Shown piece after piece: positions 33,188 through 43,491 of a DNA stretch of 64,000 nt; positions within the stretch are counted from its first letter, which is position 1; each line of letters begins with the position of its first letter. The position numbers and the translations under genes are program-made. The DNA is taken from positions 248,001 to 312,000 of the forward strand of contig WHVD01000004.1 of assembly GCA_015178975.1 (NCBI GenBank), written 5' to 3'. This DNA comes from Hysterangium stoloniferum. Lineage: Eukaryota; Basidiomycota; Agaricomycetes; Hysterangiales; Hysterangiaceae. The notes beneath the pieces were generated by a model that saw only the letters and a list, made by a program, of their open reading frames with translations, did no database searches and was not told where the DNA came from.

Positions 33188-34102
33188 TGTTAAGAGCAGA
33201 AACTGATGGATGTCGGCAGACTGATGGGGACCGAATGGAAGAACTTGGCTTCAGCTTATGTGCTGCGCCCTCGCAAGTTACCGTTGAGTGTCCTTAAATT
33301 TCGGGCAGGCGGAAACTAGTCCTGTCAAGTAAATCTCTCGGTAAACTACCGATCGGAACCTGAAGGATAAGTTGAGGGTTGGGCTGAGGGGTCAGAGACC
33401 AAGAGTCGGAGACCGAGGGTCAGAGACTGAGAGTTGGAGATGAGAGTTGGAGACTGAGGTTGGAGACTGAGACTCGGAGACTGAGAGTCAGAGACTGAGA
33501 GTCGGAGACTGAGAGTGTCGGAGATTAGAGGTTGAAGTCGTAAATGTAGGCTGAATTGTAAATCGGATGGAGTTGGAATGTGGTGGTCGTGAATAGATAA
33601 TGGAGTCGGAAATTAGAGGGGTATATAAGTCGATCTAAGTTGATATTCTAAGTTGTCCTGTAACTACATTTACAGTGGGTCTATATAAGAGTTATCGGCG
33701 TCTAGAAACTACTAACTAAGGGAAGAGCGGAAACACTATTGACAAATAGACTTGACTAGAAACCGGAAGGTTACGATAAGATCGGAAGCCGAGATTTAGC
33801 CGAGAGCGGGATTACGAGAAAAGGGAATAGTCCATGGGCTACAAGTATATATGGGCATATGTGAAACATAGAGTAAAGCAGATCATCATAATGAAAGGGG
33901 ACGTATCAAAGCATAACCAGATGGTACGAGCATATTTTGACAGGGGCGTAAATGGGGTTTGATCGCCGTGAAGGTATACATCAGTGTCGGTGTTCCGAAG
34001 GTTTCCGAAATGATGACTTGATCAATAACTTGGAACATCGATAGACTGTACTATTCTCGGGGACCGTCAGATTGCGACATGGATTACGACACGGTCGTAA
34101 CA
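33188..34102 (-). repeat. Solo LTR, family A, longest copy
   Basis: 915 bp, TGTTAAGAGCAG to GGTCGTAACA, flanked by the perfect duplication CATGG (33183-33187 and 34103-34107). The shared motif is at 33241-33270. A degenerate tandem repeat of a 14-16 base unit (GGAGACTGAGAGTC type) at about 33400-33540 accounts for part of its extra length. Confidence 0.85.
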
Positions 34103-35205
34103 CATGGACCAAGTATCTAGAACAAATGCAGGGAGTCCAGGTCGGGAAATGACCAAGGACACTTGGAGATAATGGCTGGGGAAATGTGGAGTCCAATGGG
34201 TTGTGGGTTGTAACAGGAGGTGTCTAGTCAAGGGCAGAATACCAGAATGGGATTTGAGGTGAAGGGTACCTGAGGGATGAGGGATGGGTTCTGGTGGATT
34301 CCAGATCTTGATACTAGTCCAGAAGATAGTTCAGAACCTGATATGATTTCTGGGAAATACTCCATGGAGTCTCCAGGAACAGATCTTCACAGGCATAATA
34401 GATACTAGACACTTTTACCCAGAAACCATGACTTGCTAGACATCCTTTGAGTGTCCACTGCAAGCTGTGATTGGGGTATTGTCTCAGCCATCTCAAATGG
34501 CTATACTTGAATCTGAATGTCTTACTCTCAGCTTTGTACTTTTATAGTCAAAGCCTAGAACTCATCAATGAACTCATTCATCAACAACTGTACTCTTTGC
34601 ATCCATCTATTTCTTCTTGCAAACTGTCACTCTTCTTTATTTACTCTATCTAGTCTACTTGATTGGGAATTGTACTGTTAAGGTCAATTCTGATCTCCTT
34701 TATTCTAGTCACCTTTGATAACTGTACAGTTGCTCATGGAAACTACTACAGTACACTTATTCATATTGTACCTAGAGGGTCAATACTCTTCATATATCAA
34801 ATGGTTAGAATTTCAATGACTCTTCACAGTGGGGATCTGGGCTGGACTGTTCTTTCCTACAAAGAAAATTCCTTTTTTTTAACAAGAAAATCTCTAGCTT
34901 TAGGTATCTATGATGACTACAGGTAAGGATCCAATTCAAAGGTCTCGGAAAACATAGGGCAGTTTTCTCCCACAATGAAGACCCACTGGTCTTGAACTGC
35001 CATGCAATGTCATGATGAAAAAGTCTTCATTGATTTCCCAAAGGCAAGCTTTTTTCAAATGGTCCCCTCAGATCAAAGTTGAGCTATCAATGAATGCTTC
35101 TTCTGGTCAACCAGAACAATTGAGTAGTCCAGTAGTTGGCACACCATTTGTTCAATATGATGACACCATCTTGAACTTCCCACCATGACAAGTAATGCTT
35201 TAACA
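34103..35205. other. LTR end remnant and unassigned sequence
   Basis: 34108-34215 ends GGTTGTAACA and is probably the tail of the LTR into which the family A copy inserted. 34350-34400 resembles 22138-22180 (AATACTCCATGGAGT, then GATCTTCACA), part of the Copia-associated material. The frames at 34471-34926 have no motif. Confidence 0.4.
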
Positions 35206-35581
35206 TACAGTGACTCACAAAACCTTTCCAATGTTTGGAGTTTGCATATTGGCAGACTGCTACCAGGGGAGACAAAATAGCAAAAAATAGCAAAAATTCA
35301 CACTAGATAGCTAAACATGTATAGAATTATGGTCTAGAATATTATTACATAATATACATTTTTGGGCATGCTAAAAATAGTTTAGTCAGGCCTGCTCATT
35401 GGAAAGGTTTTGTGGCTGATGATTTTGATGCAATGTATACTACATTTTGGCTATATTTTAATACTTGGTATACCCTCCCTTGGCCTTTATTACTTCCTCA
35501 ACCCTTCTTGGCATGCTTTCAATTAACTTCTGACACTCAGAAGCTGGTATATCTTTCCACTCCTTCTCTATCCTCTCCCAC

Positions 35582-35825
35582 TGTTAGATTATATAATGCC
35601 AACCATTGTTCCAACTGGGACCATATGGTGTACAGCTCTGAGTTCAGTGTGTATATGATCTAATAGGAATGGCGCTTAGGGTTATATCCTTAAGTACAGT
35701 GTAAGACCAAACCTACCCAAGGTCAGATGGTGTAGTGGTTAACACCTTCGTTATGTAATCGAGAGATCCTGGGTTCAATCCCCAGTCTGGCTATTCATTT
35801 TCTACATTACTCATGTTTTCTAACA
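35582..35825 (+). repeat. 5' LTR of the TRIM
   Basis: 244 bp, TGTTAGATTATAT to TTTTCTAACA, directly followed by the primer-binding site. Confidence 0.92.
35721..35792 (+). tRNA. tRNA-like unit in the 5' LTR (not a decodable tRNA)
   Basis: A 72-base cloverleaf can be drawn. The 7-bp acceptor stem (GGTCAGA with TCTGGCT) has two G-U pairs, the D stem is GTGT/ACAC, and the T arm CTGGG TTCAATC CCCAG is perfect. The A box TGGTGTAGTGG and B box GGTTCAATCCC match the pol III consensus, and a TTTT stretch follows within 10 bases. The anticodon stem has only four pairs (TTCG/CGAG) and base 33 of the loop is not T, so no anticodon can be assigned. It is best read as a tRNA-derived pol III promoter or structural mimic. 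Confidence 0.7.
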
Positions 35826-35842
35826 TGGTAGCAACTCCAAGG
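35826..35842 (+). other. Primer-binding site of the TRIM
   Basis: TGGTAGCAACTCCAAGG begins at the first base after the 5' LTR. TGGTAGC complements the 3' end GCTACCA found in initiator methionine tRNAs, and also the tRNA-like unit in the LTR if CCA is added after its discriminator A. Confidence 0.75.
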
Positions 35843-35984
35843 TTAACTTGGTTTGGCTGTATTTGTGTGTTTGGTATAGTGGACAAGTCTGGACGAAAAA
35901 GAGCCAGAGAGGACCTATACTGGCATATGATATAGTTAATACCCAAGATCGAACCTGGAGTGTAGAATGAACAATGCTGGCATT

Positions 35985-35991
35985 AAGGGGG
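35985..35991 (+). other. Polypurine tract of the TRIM
   Basis: AAGGGGG, two bases before the 3' LTR start, the normal plus-strand priming position. Confidence 0.75.
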
Positions 35992-35993
35992 TG

Positions 35994-36237
35994 TGTTAGA
36001 TTATATAATGCCAACCATTGTTCCAACTGGGACCATATGGTGTACAGCTCTGAGTTCAGTGTGTATATGATCTAATAGGAATGGCGCTTAGGGTTATATC
36101 CTTAAGTACAGTGTAAGACCAAACCTACCCAAGGTCAGATGGTGTAGTGGTTAACACCTTCGTTATGTAATCGAGAGATCCTGGGTTCAATCCCCAGTCT
36201 GGCTATTCATTTTCTACATTACTCATGTTTTCTAACA
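35994..36237 (+). repeat. 3' LTR of the TRIM
   Basis: Second 244-bp copy, followed by the CCCAC target duplication. I see no difference from the 5' copy. Confidence 0.92.
36133..36204 (+). tRNA. tRNA-like unit in the 3' LTR
   Basis: Identical copy of 35721-35792, with the same A box, B box and incomplete anticodon arm. Confidence 0.7.
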
Positions 36238-38129
36238 CCCACAACTCCAGAATCCCACTTGGTGCAGGTGGCATACTGTCCCAGCTTTCTCTTCAAGTGA
36301 TCCCATAGATGCTCAATTGGATTGAGATCAGGGGACTGGGCAGGCCACTTTAGAACAGTCATTCATGCTCTTCAAACCATTCCTTTGCCTTTTTACAGGT
36401 ATGTTTTGGATCATTGTCCTGCTGAAAAATGATTTTATCAGGGGACAGCTGATAATACCTGATGTTTTGTTGCAGCTCTTCATCCAAGATACTCCTGTAA
36501 AGCTCCCCATCCATTCTACCCTCAATCCTGGTGGCATATCCCACACCCTCCCACATGAAACACCCCCAAACCATGACAGTCCCTCCACCAAACTTCACTG
36601 TTCCTTGAACAAGCCTCTCATTCAGGCCTTCCCCAATCCTTTTCCATCCCCACTTCCTCCCATCTGAGCCAAGGCAATTTATTTTAGTCTCATCAGACCA
36701 CACAACCCTCCTCCAGTCATCTAAAGTCCAGTGGTGGGCCAAAGCAAAGTCAAGCCTCTCCTTCATATGTCTCTTGGACAAAAGTGGCTTCTTCTTCTTC
36801 ACAACTGCTTTCATTGTTGGTAGCAGAGAGCTTCTTGGGATGACCTCCAGTTGATTTGGGAAGGGTAGGAAGGTACTTAGAGTGAAGTCTGGAGATAGTA
36901 CCAATGCTAAAACCAGTAATTGAGGCAATGGATGGGGCGGAATGGCCAGCTTCAAGTAGAGAGATAATGTATTGTTGTTGAGCAGGAGAGAGGGAGTGCA
37001 TGATGGATTGCTGGCAATGTGAAGAGATAGTAATATCAAAATTGACTATAGATCAACAAGTCATGTGACCATACTGAATAGAATCAACAAAGACATGTGA
37101 TTTGGCCAATTAATATAGTATATATTGTATCAAAATCATCAGCCACAAAACCTTTCCAATGAGCATTTTAGCATGCCCAAAAATGCATATTATGTAATAA
37201 TATTCTAACCATGATTCTATACATGTTTGGCTATCTAGTGTGAATTTTTGATATTTTTTGCTATTTTTTCTCCCCTGGTAGTAGTCTGCCAATATGCAAT
37301 TCCAAACATTGGAAAGGTTTTGTGAGTCACTGTATGTACATATGTACCAGGGCCAATTGGTCTATGCCAAATCTGTTGATGATAGATGGGACATGCACTA
37401 TGCCTCCCAAATTACTGAGGAGGAAGTTGTGGCTGTCATGCAAGATTACAAAGAGAGATGCCATCCATGCTGATGACAATAGTGGCATGGTTGGGTAAAT
37501 ATCATGGTATGCTATCTGCACAAACCCTGTTTATGTGATTAGAAACCCTTGACAACCTCACTAGGCTAATCCCTGAGTGGTCTAATGATGTGATGGTTCC
37601 ATGGGAAAAGGGAATGAGAGCAATCAAGAGGGACTTGTTCATTCTACTCATTGATTTACTCAGCATACATGATAACACATTGCAGATCTTGCAGACCTTG
37701 ATTGGGGCTAATCATACTGTTCCCAAGGTTGATTATTGCTACCTTTATATCCAGATGTTAGAACATACTCTCTATGAAAAGTCACCCAACATACCTTTTG
37801 TGTACTTTAGCCTTAGGTTTAGACTCATGTGTAATCAAGAGAAATGTGACAAGATGATAATGGAACTGCTCCACCTCTATGATGAAATAATGCAAGTGCC
37901 TTCACCCCTAGCATCAATGACTGAGTCTTTTGTTCAAGAGCTCAGAAGTTCCTCTGATACCTGTTTTCTCCCATTCACTCAACTGCCCTTTAATTCCGGA
38001 GAATTTCCCATTGGGAGTATGGGGGGTGAAATCCAGGAATCCTGTCAGGGAAATATATAGTTGCCATTTATTTTATTTAAGTTTATGATATTTTTCTACA
38101 TTTCTCTATATTTTTTCTATATTTTATAA

Positions 38130-38575
38130 GGTGCATATATGCACCTACACACAGATACAGGTGTGAATGTGATTACATAATCACACCACCCCGCACCGCC
38201 ATTGCAAAGTTGTTGCCACTGTCGCTGTCATCGCATGGCCGTATCTGCCATTGTTGTCGTGAAGTTGCCACCACTGTCGCTGTCGTCACATGGCTGTATC
38301 CACCATTGTCGTCGCAAGGTCACCGCAACCATTGTTATCGCAAGGCCATCACAGCCATCATCATCGCAAGGTTGCCGTATCTGCCGTTATCATAAGGCCG
38401 CCACCACTGCCCAAAACCTGGTTGACACACAGTGCTTCGCACTGTGTGTCTAAAGTCATCCCTTGCACAGATGTGCACCCCACCACTGCAGACACAGTCA
38501 GCACCGACACAAATGCCGAGGCGCCAGTTAGACACTGAAGCACTGGTTTGCTCAATAGCAGTGCATATATGCACT
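38130..38575. repeat. Degenerate CGC/ATC-rich tandem repeat bounded by two palindromes
   Basis: About 38190-38400 repeats variants of GTCGCTGTCRTCRCATGGC and CCATTGTCGTCGCAAGG. The block is framed by the palindromes GGTGCATATATGCACC (38130-38145) and AGTGCATATATGCACT (about 38560-38575). The overlapping frames there are translations of the repeat, not genes. Confidence 0.6.
38424..38450. other. Perfect 12-bp hairpin with a 3-base loop
   Basis: GACACACAGTGC, TTC, GCACTGTGTGTC. Located at the right side of the 38130-38575 repeat block; function unknown. Confidence 0.75.
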
Positions 38576-39670
38576 TTCTTTTAATTTCTCATAAATAATA
38601 AATAGTATAAATAGAGGGCTTGTAGATAGCTAGTCTTTAGTTTCAATCTCTTAGGAATCCCACTAAGAACAAGTGTGATCTCCCCTGTCATTGAGCTATC
38701 CCCTCTTCACTTCCTATTACTGTGTTTATCTTGTGTTTTGTAGCCTTGTTAGTGTTGCCCTAACAAATCCCCAAAACTCCAATTCCTCCCAGGGCTGATG
38801 CCAAAAATGACAGTGATGGCTTATCAAAGGAAAAAATGCTTACAGTTGACACCAATGACAAGATCAAATGGACCAATCTCCCTGGGTATGATGAGAGTCA
38901 CTTCAAGATGTTATAATACATCCTGGACATCATGAGTCTTTTGGAAATATCTGAATTGATGAGCTCTCTGTTGGGAATCACTCTTCCCAGATGACTCACA
39001 GGTAACACTAAGATCTGGTGGAGCCTCTTAGACTGAGAGCATCATACTGAGTTTAGTTGATCTCACAGCTCTTTCCTTTGGGGCATTATTGAAGGATTAT
39101 TGGGAACTTGCTGGCATGAATCTTTAGTCTTAGAATGGGAAGAAATGAGATTTCACCAACCTTGTGATGACTGTGAAACTCCCATACAATACATCTAGAG
39201 GAGAATCAAACTCTACAGGCTCCTATACAGATCTCATCAAGATCAAAAGGAGGAAACACATCAACTCATCCCAACCTTGCCCACTGAATGGTTGTACCTA
39301 TTACAGGGTCAACTGATCAATGACATCATGAGTCTTCAGATGTATGCCAACAATGCACAAAGTTCCCATGCAGAATGGTTGGTTTCAAGATGGCACCCCA
39401 CAGTCATTTTATTTTTCAACTGGCCACCCACAAGCAGGCTTATTCAAGGCATGTGGCTGATTATTCAAGAATGCAATGACTGAGGATTGGGACTTGTTAG
39501 AATAGAGGGCTGTGCGAGCATGCACAAGGTGCCACACTGGCAATTTGCCACCCCATTGTTCAGTGTAACCTTTTGTTGCCATACGTCTATTGTTCTCAAG
39601 GTGTATATAACTAGTATAGATTTTTGTATTTACACTATCCGTTTGCCTCATACAAGACACAGAGGGTCAA

Positions 39671-40240
39671 ATGGAAATCACACTCATCTTTGCTTCTGAT
39701 TGTTGTGAGCTTCCAGATTTTATTTCAACAGGACTGCCAGATCCCATGAAATTGTTGGCTCAATGTCACAATTTCAAGTGCCCAACAGGCCAAACTGATT
39801 GTTGTTGTTGTCGGATCTTGTTCAATCAGCCAGACTTTGTTACACAAAAGTCAAAGCTTGAGGAGCTTTGTGAGTTACATGGGTACTGGATGATTTTTTA
39901 TTCCAAATTTCATTGTGAAGTCAGCTTCATTGAGCAATGTTGGGGTTTTGCAAAGCAGGTTTACCATGAATTCCCATCATCATCAGCTGAAGCAGATCTC
40001 AAATGGAATGTCATTCTCGCACTCAACTCAGTCCCATTGGAATCAATGCAAAGGTACAATATTATTATCTATATCAGTGTAATTAACCAAATTTCTTACT
40101 CTTGCTTGCAGATTCTCGACATGATCCTTGTGATTTATGGATGCATATGCAAACAGCCTTACTGGGAGTCAAGCAGCTTGGGCCAGTTGGAAGTAGAGAG
40201 GCCATCAGACCCTCCCAGACTCTATTTTACAGGAGCTTGA
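39671..40240 (+). pseudogene. DDE transposase C-terminal fragment
   Basis: The frame reads CCCCRILFNQPDFVTQKSKL, then YSKFHCEVSFIEQCWGFAKQ, a pattern typical of a large basidiomycete DDE transposase family. There the motif PKFHCELNFIE supplies the last catalytic acidic residue. Here SKFHCEVSFIE keeps the Glu. An intron-like gap (GTACAATA to TTGCAG, about 40053-40112) is followed by a short tail. The first two Asp motifs are missing, so this is a 5'-truncated fragment. The exact superfamily (mariner/IS630-like) is my inference. Confidence 0.55.
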
Positions 40241-40392
40241 ATGTGCTAATATAAATTAGTTAATATAAATTACATTGTGAAGCCTCTCGGCCATTATCTT
40301 GCCCAGATCTCATCTATGGATGGCATCTTGACCACGATTTTTGTGTTGTCACCATGATGTGGCCTTAGCGGGATCTGGATGTCCCCTACCTT

Positions 40393-41256
40393 ATACAGAT
40401 GACAAGAAGATCATTAATCTATTATTAGAGCGTATTTGCAAAGTAATATTGAATTATTCCTGATACTCAATTTGTTGATATTTCATGAGTTACAAATACT
40501 CTCTATTAATCTCTGTATACTTTTGTAAAGCACTCATTTTCATTGAAATTGATCATGTGGATGTGTAAAGCCATTTTAGTAAAGTGAAGATGTCCATGTG
40601 CGTTCTTATGTTCCTTAAAAGCCTGCTATCGATAACTTCAGTTGCACCTCGCATTTCTCCCTTTTTATATGACAATATCCACAAGCTCTCCTCTTATTTC
40701 TGGTCATATAATTGGCGTTGCAGTCCCAGGGTGGGGTATGTGGTGACCTTTCCCAGTGAATCACACTGACTTTATATTCAGGACACCAAAAACCTCTAGC
40801 CGCATTGGCCAGCAGGATCGTTCAAGAATGTTCTGATATATTGTTCACGATCCTTGCCGTTGGCCATTTCGGGGAGCGCATAGAGAAATAGATTAACAGA
40901 TACCTTCCCAACGAGAGCCCGAAAGCTAATATAAGGTACTAACCATTTATTATCAGCCAATGACTTTCACAGACATTGGATGTAGAATTATTAATATAGG
41001 CGGACAACCCAACGATATGATGAGAACTTCAGTGTTATTATTAAGAATTTTGAGCTGGTCTATAAGAAGTTGGTCCACAGTGAGCCTATAATGTGCACCA
41101 CAGGAGGCTGTATGCCTCCACACCCAGACCGACCCTTGCAATCCTTGATGTACGCCGAGTCAGGTTCTTACCAAGCTATTTTGGTATCAACTAATTCCAA
41201 TGTGGGGGTAGTTTTTCCTTCCAGAAAGTGCACAAGTCATCCGCGACATTAGCACT
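40393..41256 (+). pseudogene. Duplicated 5' end of the UDP-glycosyltransferase gene
   Basis: About 860 bp with high identity to 13386-14256, including the promoter region, exon 1, two introns and exon 2. The start codon is changed to ATA, part of the exon 1 repeat (TTCTC) is deleted, and one G is lost in the codons for MMENF. Homology stops sharply at 41256 where a transposon remnant begins. It is a dead segmental duplicate from about 27 kb away. Confidence 0.85.
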
Positions 41257-41257
41257 G

Positions 41258-43263
41258 TTGGGAAGTCATCATCAGGGTTTATGCGACTGTTTATGGAGGA
41301 ATGAATTTGGTCGTCTCGGGGGAATGATAGGTCTTGGATCATGCATTATGTATTTGAATTTGGTTTCAGGATTAGTCCCAGGGGAGATGTCTGAAATGGT
41401 CCTATGGCCTGCTCCAGCTCCTCTGGTGTAAAGCCTCTGGAGTAGTGACCAATTCTTTGTTCGCTTGCTATATACTTGGTTATAAACTTTGTATCCACTA
41501 AGGAAGATCTGTGGTTTTCAAAAAATGGCTGTATGTGTTATGTGCTCTTTCAATCCAATGTCGAATCCATTATTTAGACTTGCTATAAAATTCTGCCAGT
41601 CTTGCAATATACCATATTTACTCAATATACATGCCATGCCAACAGAGTCAAGTGGCGTTATGACCTGCCTTGGGTCAGAGCCTGTTGCAGGCTCCTGCTC
41701 CGTGGTTTTCCTCAAAGCATATGCTACATGCATGTGCATTGGTGCAATTGCTGCCCCACCTACATTGTGATTCAAGTGCCCAGCTGAAGCAGAATTGTCT
41801 GCCATTGGGGGCAGTAAGGGCATGCTTATTCCTGGCTCCTTGTGCAATTGCGGCAGGGCTCTTTCCTGCTGTTGTCCACTTTGCCCTACAGTCGGCAGGC
41901 AAATGACCTTGGACAACGAAAACAATGTGAGGAATCCTTGTCAATGCGTGGTTTCTTCCACGGTGATCCAGCCAGAGAGGGGGGATCTGCTGGCCATGAG
42001 CACTTGGGTAGTGTAGCTGAGGTGTGAATCACCTTCGCTGACTGCAGTGCTGTTCGGGTTGATATAATTGTCAGTGCCTCAGCATCCAAGCAGCCTAAGT
42101 CGTGAGACAAGTTGCAAGTGGCTGCCTCCCGCTGCTGGACATCATATTCCATGGCAACTTCCCAACCATGTGATTTCGCAATTGACGTGACGATGGCATG
42201 ATGTGCTGATAATGCATTGGCTCTAAGGACATTACCATGGGTTCTCATGCAGTCAACTGCTGCTGCCAGCCAATCACCAGCCCTTTGGCAATGAGGCCAC
42301 CCAATGGTGAAATGGTGAATTCCTCTGTACCTTTCTCTGCTTTACACCGTGCTTCAGTGGTGAGGGAAATATATGGGACATAGTGTAGGTTCTTGAAGGC
42401 TTCTTCTACTTTGCGAGGAATTGCTGAAATGAAGGAGGGAGTGTGAGCATGGTGAACCAACAATGTGACAGGAATGGTGTCAAGCCCCCCCCTTTCCCGG
42501 GCTATGCATCCTTGAGACTGTGATGTGGGAAAGAAGGGAGGGGGGGGGAACCCACTGCAAGGCTGGATGACATGCTGTGGATCTGGGTATGAAATGCGCT
42601 GCAGAATCCATAACAATTGCACTGTACGGCATGCATTCCGCAATGCCGTCGAACAGTCTGTGTTGTGAGGCACACATTCCACAATGCCCCCAGAACTGTC
42701 TGTGATATGCAGTATGCATTCCGCAATACTGTTGGACTGTCTACCACATGAACCCAATGTGGACTGGCTGCCCATCTGTGAGGGAAGGATGAATGCACTT
42801 ACGGATCTCTAGAGGGTTGGCCTTGAACCCAGGTTAATATTGGGAATTGGGGCCTTTCTGCTGCCCCGGGGCTCTTCAGCTAGTGAAGATACATCCCTGG
42901 CCTGTTGTAGTGCACCCGGGTCAACAAACAATCTCGTGACTACTGGCGCTGTGCCCGTCATGACACCTCCTTCCTGATCATTGGAGCTAATGTGGTTAGC
43001 TAGGTGATGCCTGTGCACCATCAACTGAGCTATCTGAATGTCGAGAAGTTCGATTTGCGAGACTGATGGGCCTTGGCCTGGTTGTTGTGTCCCGCGTTGG
43101 CCCTGGCCTCTCCTGGAAGTGGTAATGTTGAAGGATCCTGAGGTCCACTCATTTCCACTGGGGCGGTTTCCATCACTGCCTCCGTGGAGGGAGGGTTTAT
43201 TTCGGTGCCCAGGTTAATACCTAAGTGCACAAATGTCCCATGTGGTACGGCCCCAGACATCAT
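41258..43263 (-). pseudogene. Transposon ORF remnant with CCHC and CCCH zinc fingers
   Basis: Minus-strand frames in order: MTGTAPVVTRLFVDP, then EEAFKNLHYVPYISLTTEAR, then HHAIVTSIAKSHGWEVAM, then CFRC with QGHLPADC in a shifted frame, and finally FCFSWALESQCRWGSNC and HACSICFEENHGAGAC. This is a zinc knuckle split by a frameshift, followed by a CCCH-type cluster. The combination occurs in multicopy Agaricomycete transposon-linked proteins; I cannot name the element class. Several stops break it. It separates the glycosyltransferase duplicate from the UBA2 fragment. Confidence 0.55.
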
Positions 43264-43491
43264 CTAGCAGAAAATGAATTAAAACAGAAAGAATTAAGGA
43301 AATAAAGTGTGAATGAATGTGATTTTCTCAGATACTGTACTGACAGAGATGTTGTAGTAAAAACAAAAGGCGTGCGACTCCTTCATACGCTCGGCTGGAC
43401 GTTGAGTGCCGAACTACTCCCGGCACGCAGGGATCGTGTGGCACTCGCTACTATTCCTTATCCTATGCGCTACGTTCCTGCGCGTTACCAG

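Larger units (their letters stand above)
35577..36242 (+). mobile_element. TRIM-type miniature LTR retrotransposon with tRNA-like LTRs, including its target duplication
   Basis: Two 244-bp LTRs (35582-35825 and 35994-36237), identical as far as I can read, start TGTTAG and end CTAACA. They flank only 168 bp. The target duplication is CCCAC (35577-35581 and 36238-36242). A primer-binding site begins at 35826 (TGGTAGCAACTCC) and a polypurine tract AAGGGGG (35985-35991) precedes the 3' LTR. The interior codes for nothing. Each LTR holds a tRNA-like unit with pol III A and B boxes. The element sits within the transposase gene of a mariner transposon. Identical LTRs indicate a very recent insertion, mobilised by another element's proteins. 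Confidence 0.9.
35412..37001 (-). pseudogene. Tc1/mariner transposase, frameshifted and interrupted
   Basis: The transposase binds the inverted repeats and cuts and pastes the element. The N-terminus (from 37001) has a helix-turn-helix: MHSLSPAQQQYIISLLEAGH, then SIASITGFSIGTISRLHSKY. The DDE domain follows in a second frame: VVWSDETKINCLGSDGR (first Asp) and IIFQQDNDPKHT (second Asp). A third frame then gives [19 protein letters not shown] (third acidic residue). The 656-bp TRIM at 35582-36237 sits after that, and the last part resumes at 35577 (WERIEKEWKDIP, then LIESMPRRVEEVIKAKG). At least two frameshifts plus the insertion disable it. All catalytic residues are still readable. Confidence 0.88.
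35208..37332 (-). mobile_element. Tc1/mariner transposon with long inverted repeats, interrupted by a TRIM
   Basis: The ends CAGTGACTCACAAAACC and GGTTTTGTGAGTCACTG are inverted and flanked by the TA target dinucleotide (35206-35207, 37333-37334). Inverted homology continues inward over about 200 bp. The total is 2125 bp, of which 661 bp are the inserted element and its extra target copy; the original element would be about 1.46 kb. It encodes one transposase on the minus strand. Frameshifts in that gene show it is no longer active. Confidence 0.9.
37333..39670. other. Unassigned region with tandem repeats and retroelement-like fragments
   Basis: A 156-codon plus-strand frame at 37590-38060 (starts MMVPWEKGMRAIKRDLF) matches nothing I recognise. 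At 38770-39480 the fragments KMLTVDTNDKIKWTNLPGYD and PTEWLYLLQGQLINDIMSL resemble transposon ORF pieces but cannot be placed. A repeat region lies at 38130-38575 (separate entry). No intact gene. Confidence 0.35.

Noticed and set aside
35721..35792. A functional tRNA gene
   Set aside because: Acceptor, D and T arms and both promoter boxes fit, but the anticodon stem has only four pairs and the base before the presumed anticodon is not T. The unit is also duplicated exactly with the LTR. Annotated as tRNA-like only.
37590..38060. 156-codon ORF as a gene
   Set aside because: No recognisable motif, flanked by transposon material, no splice or paralogue support; mentioned only as unassigned.
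38202..38574. Several overlapping frames on both strands
   Set aside because: All arise from the CGC/ATC-rich tandem repeat; open in many frames because of base composition.
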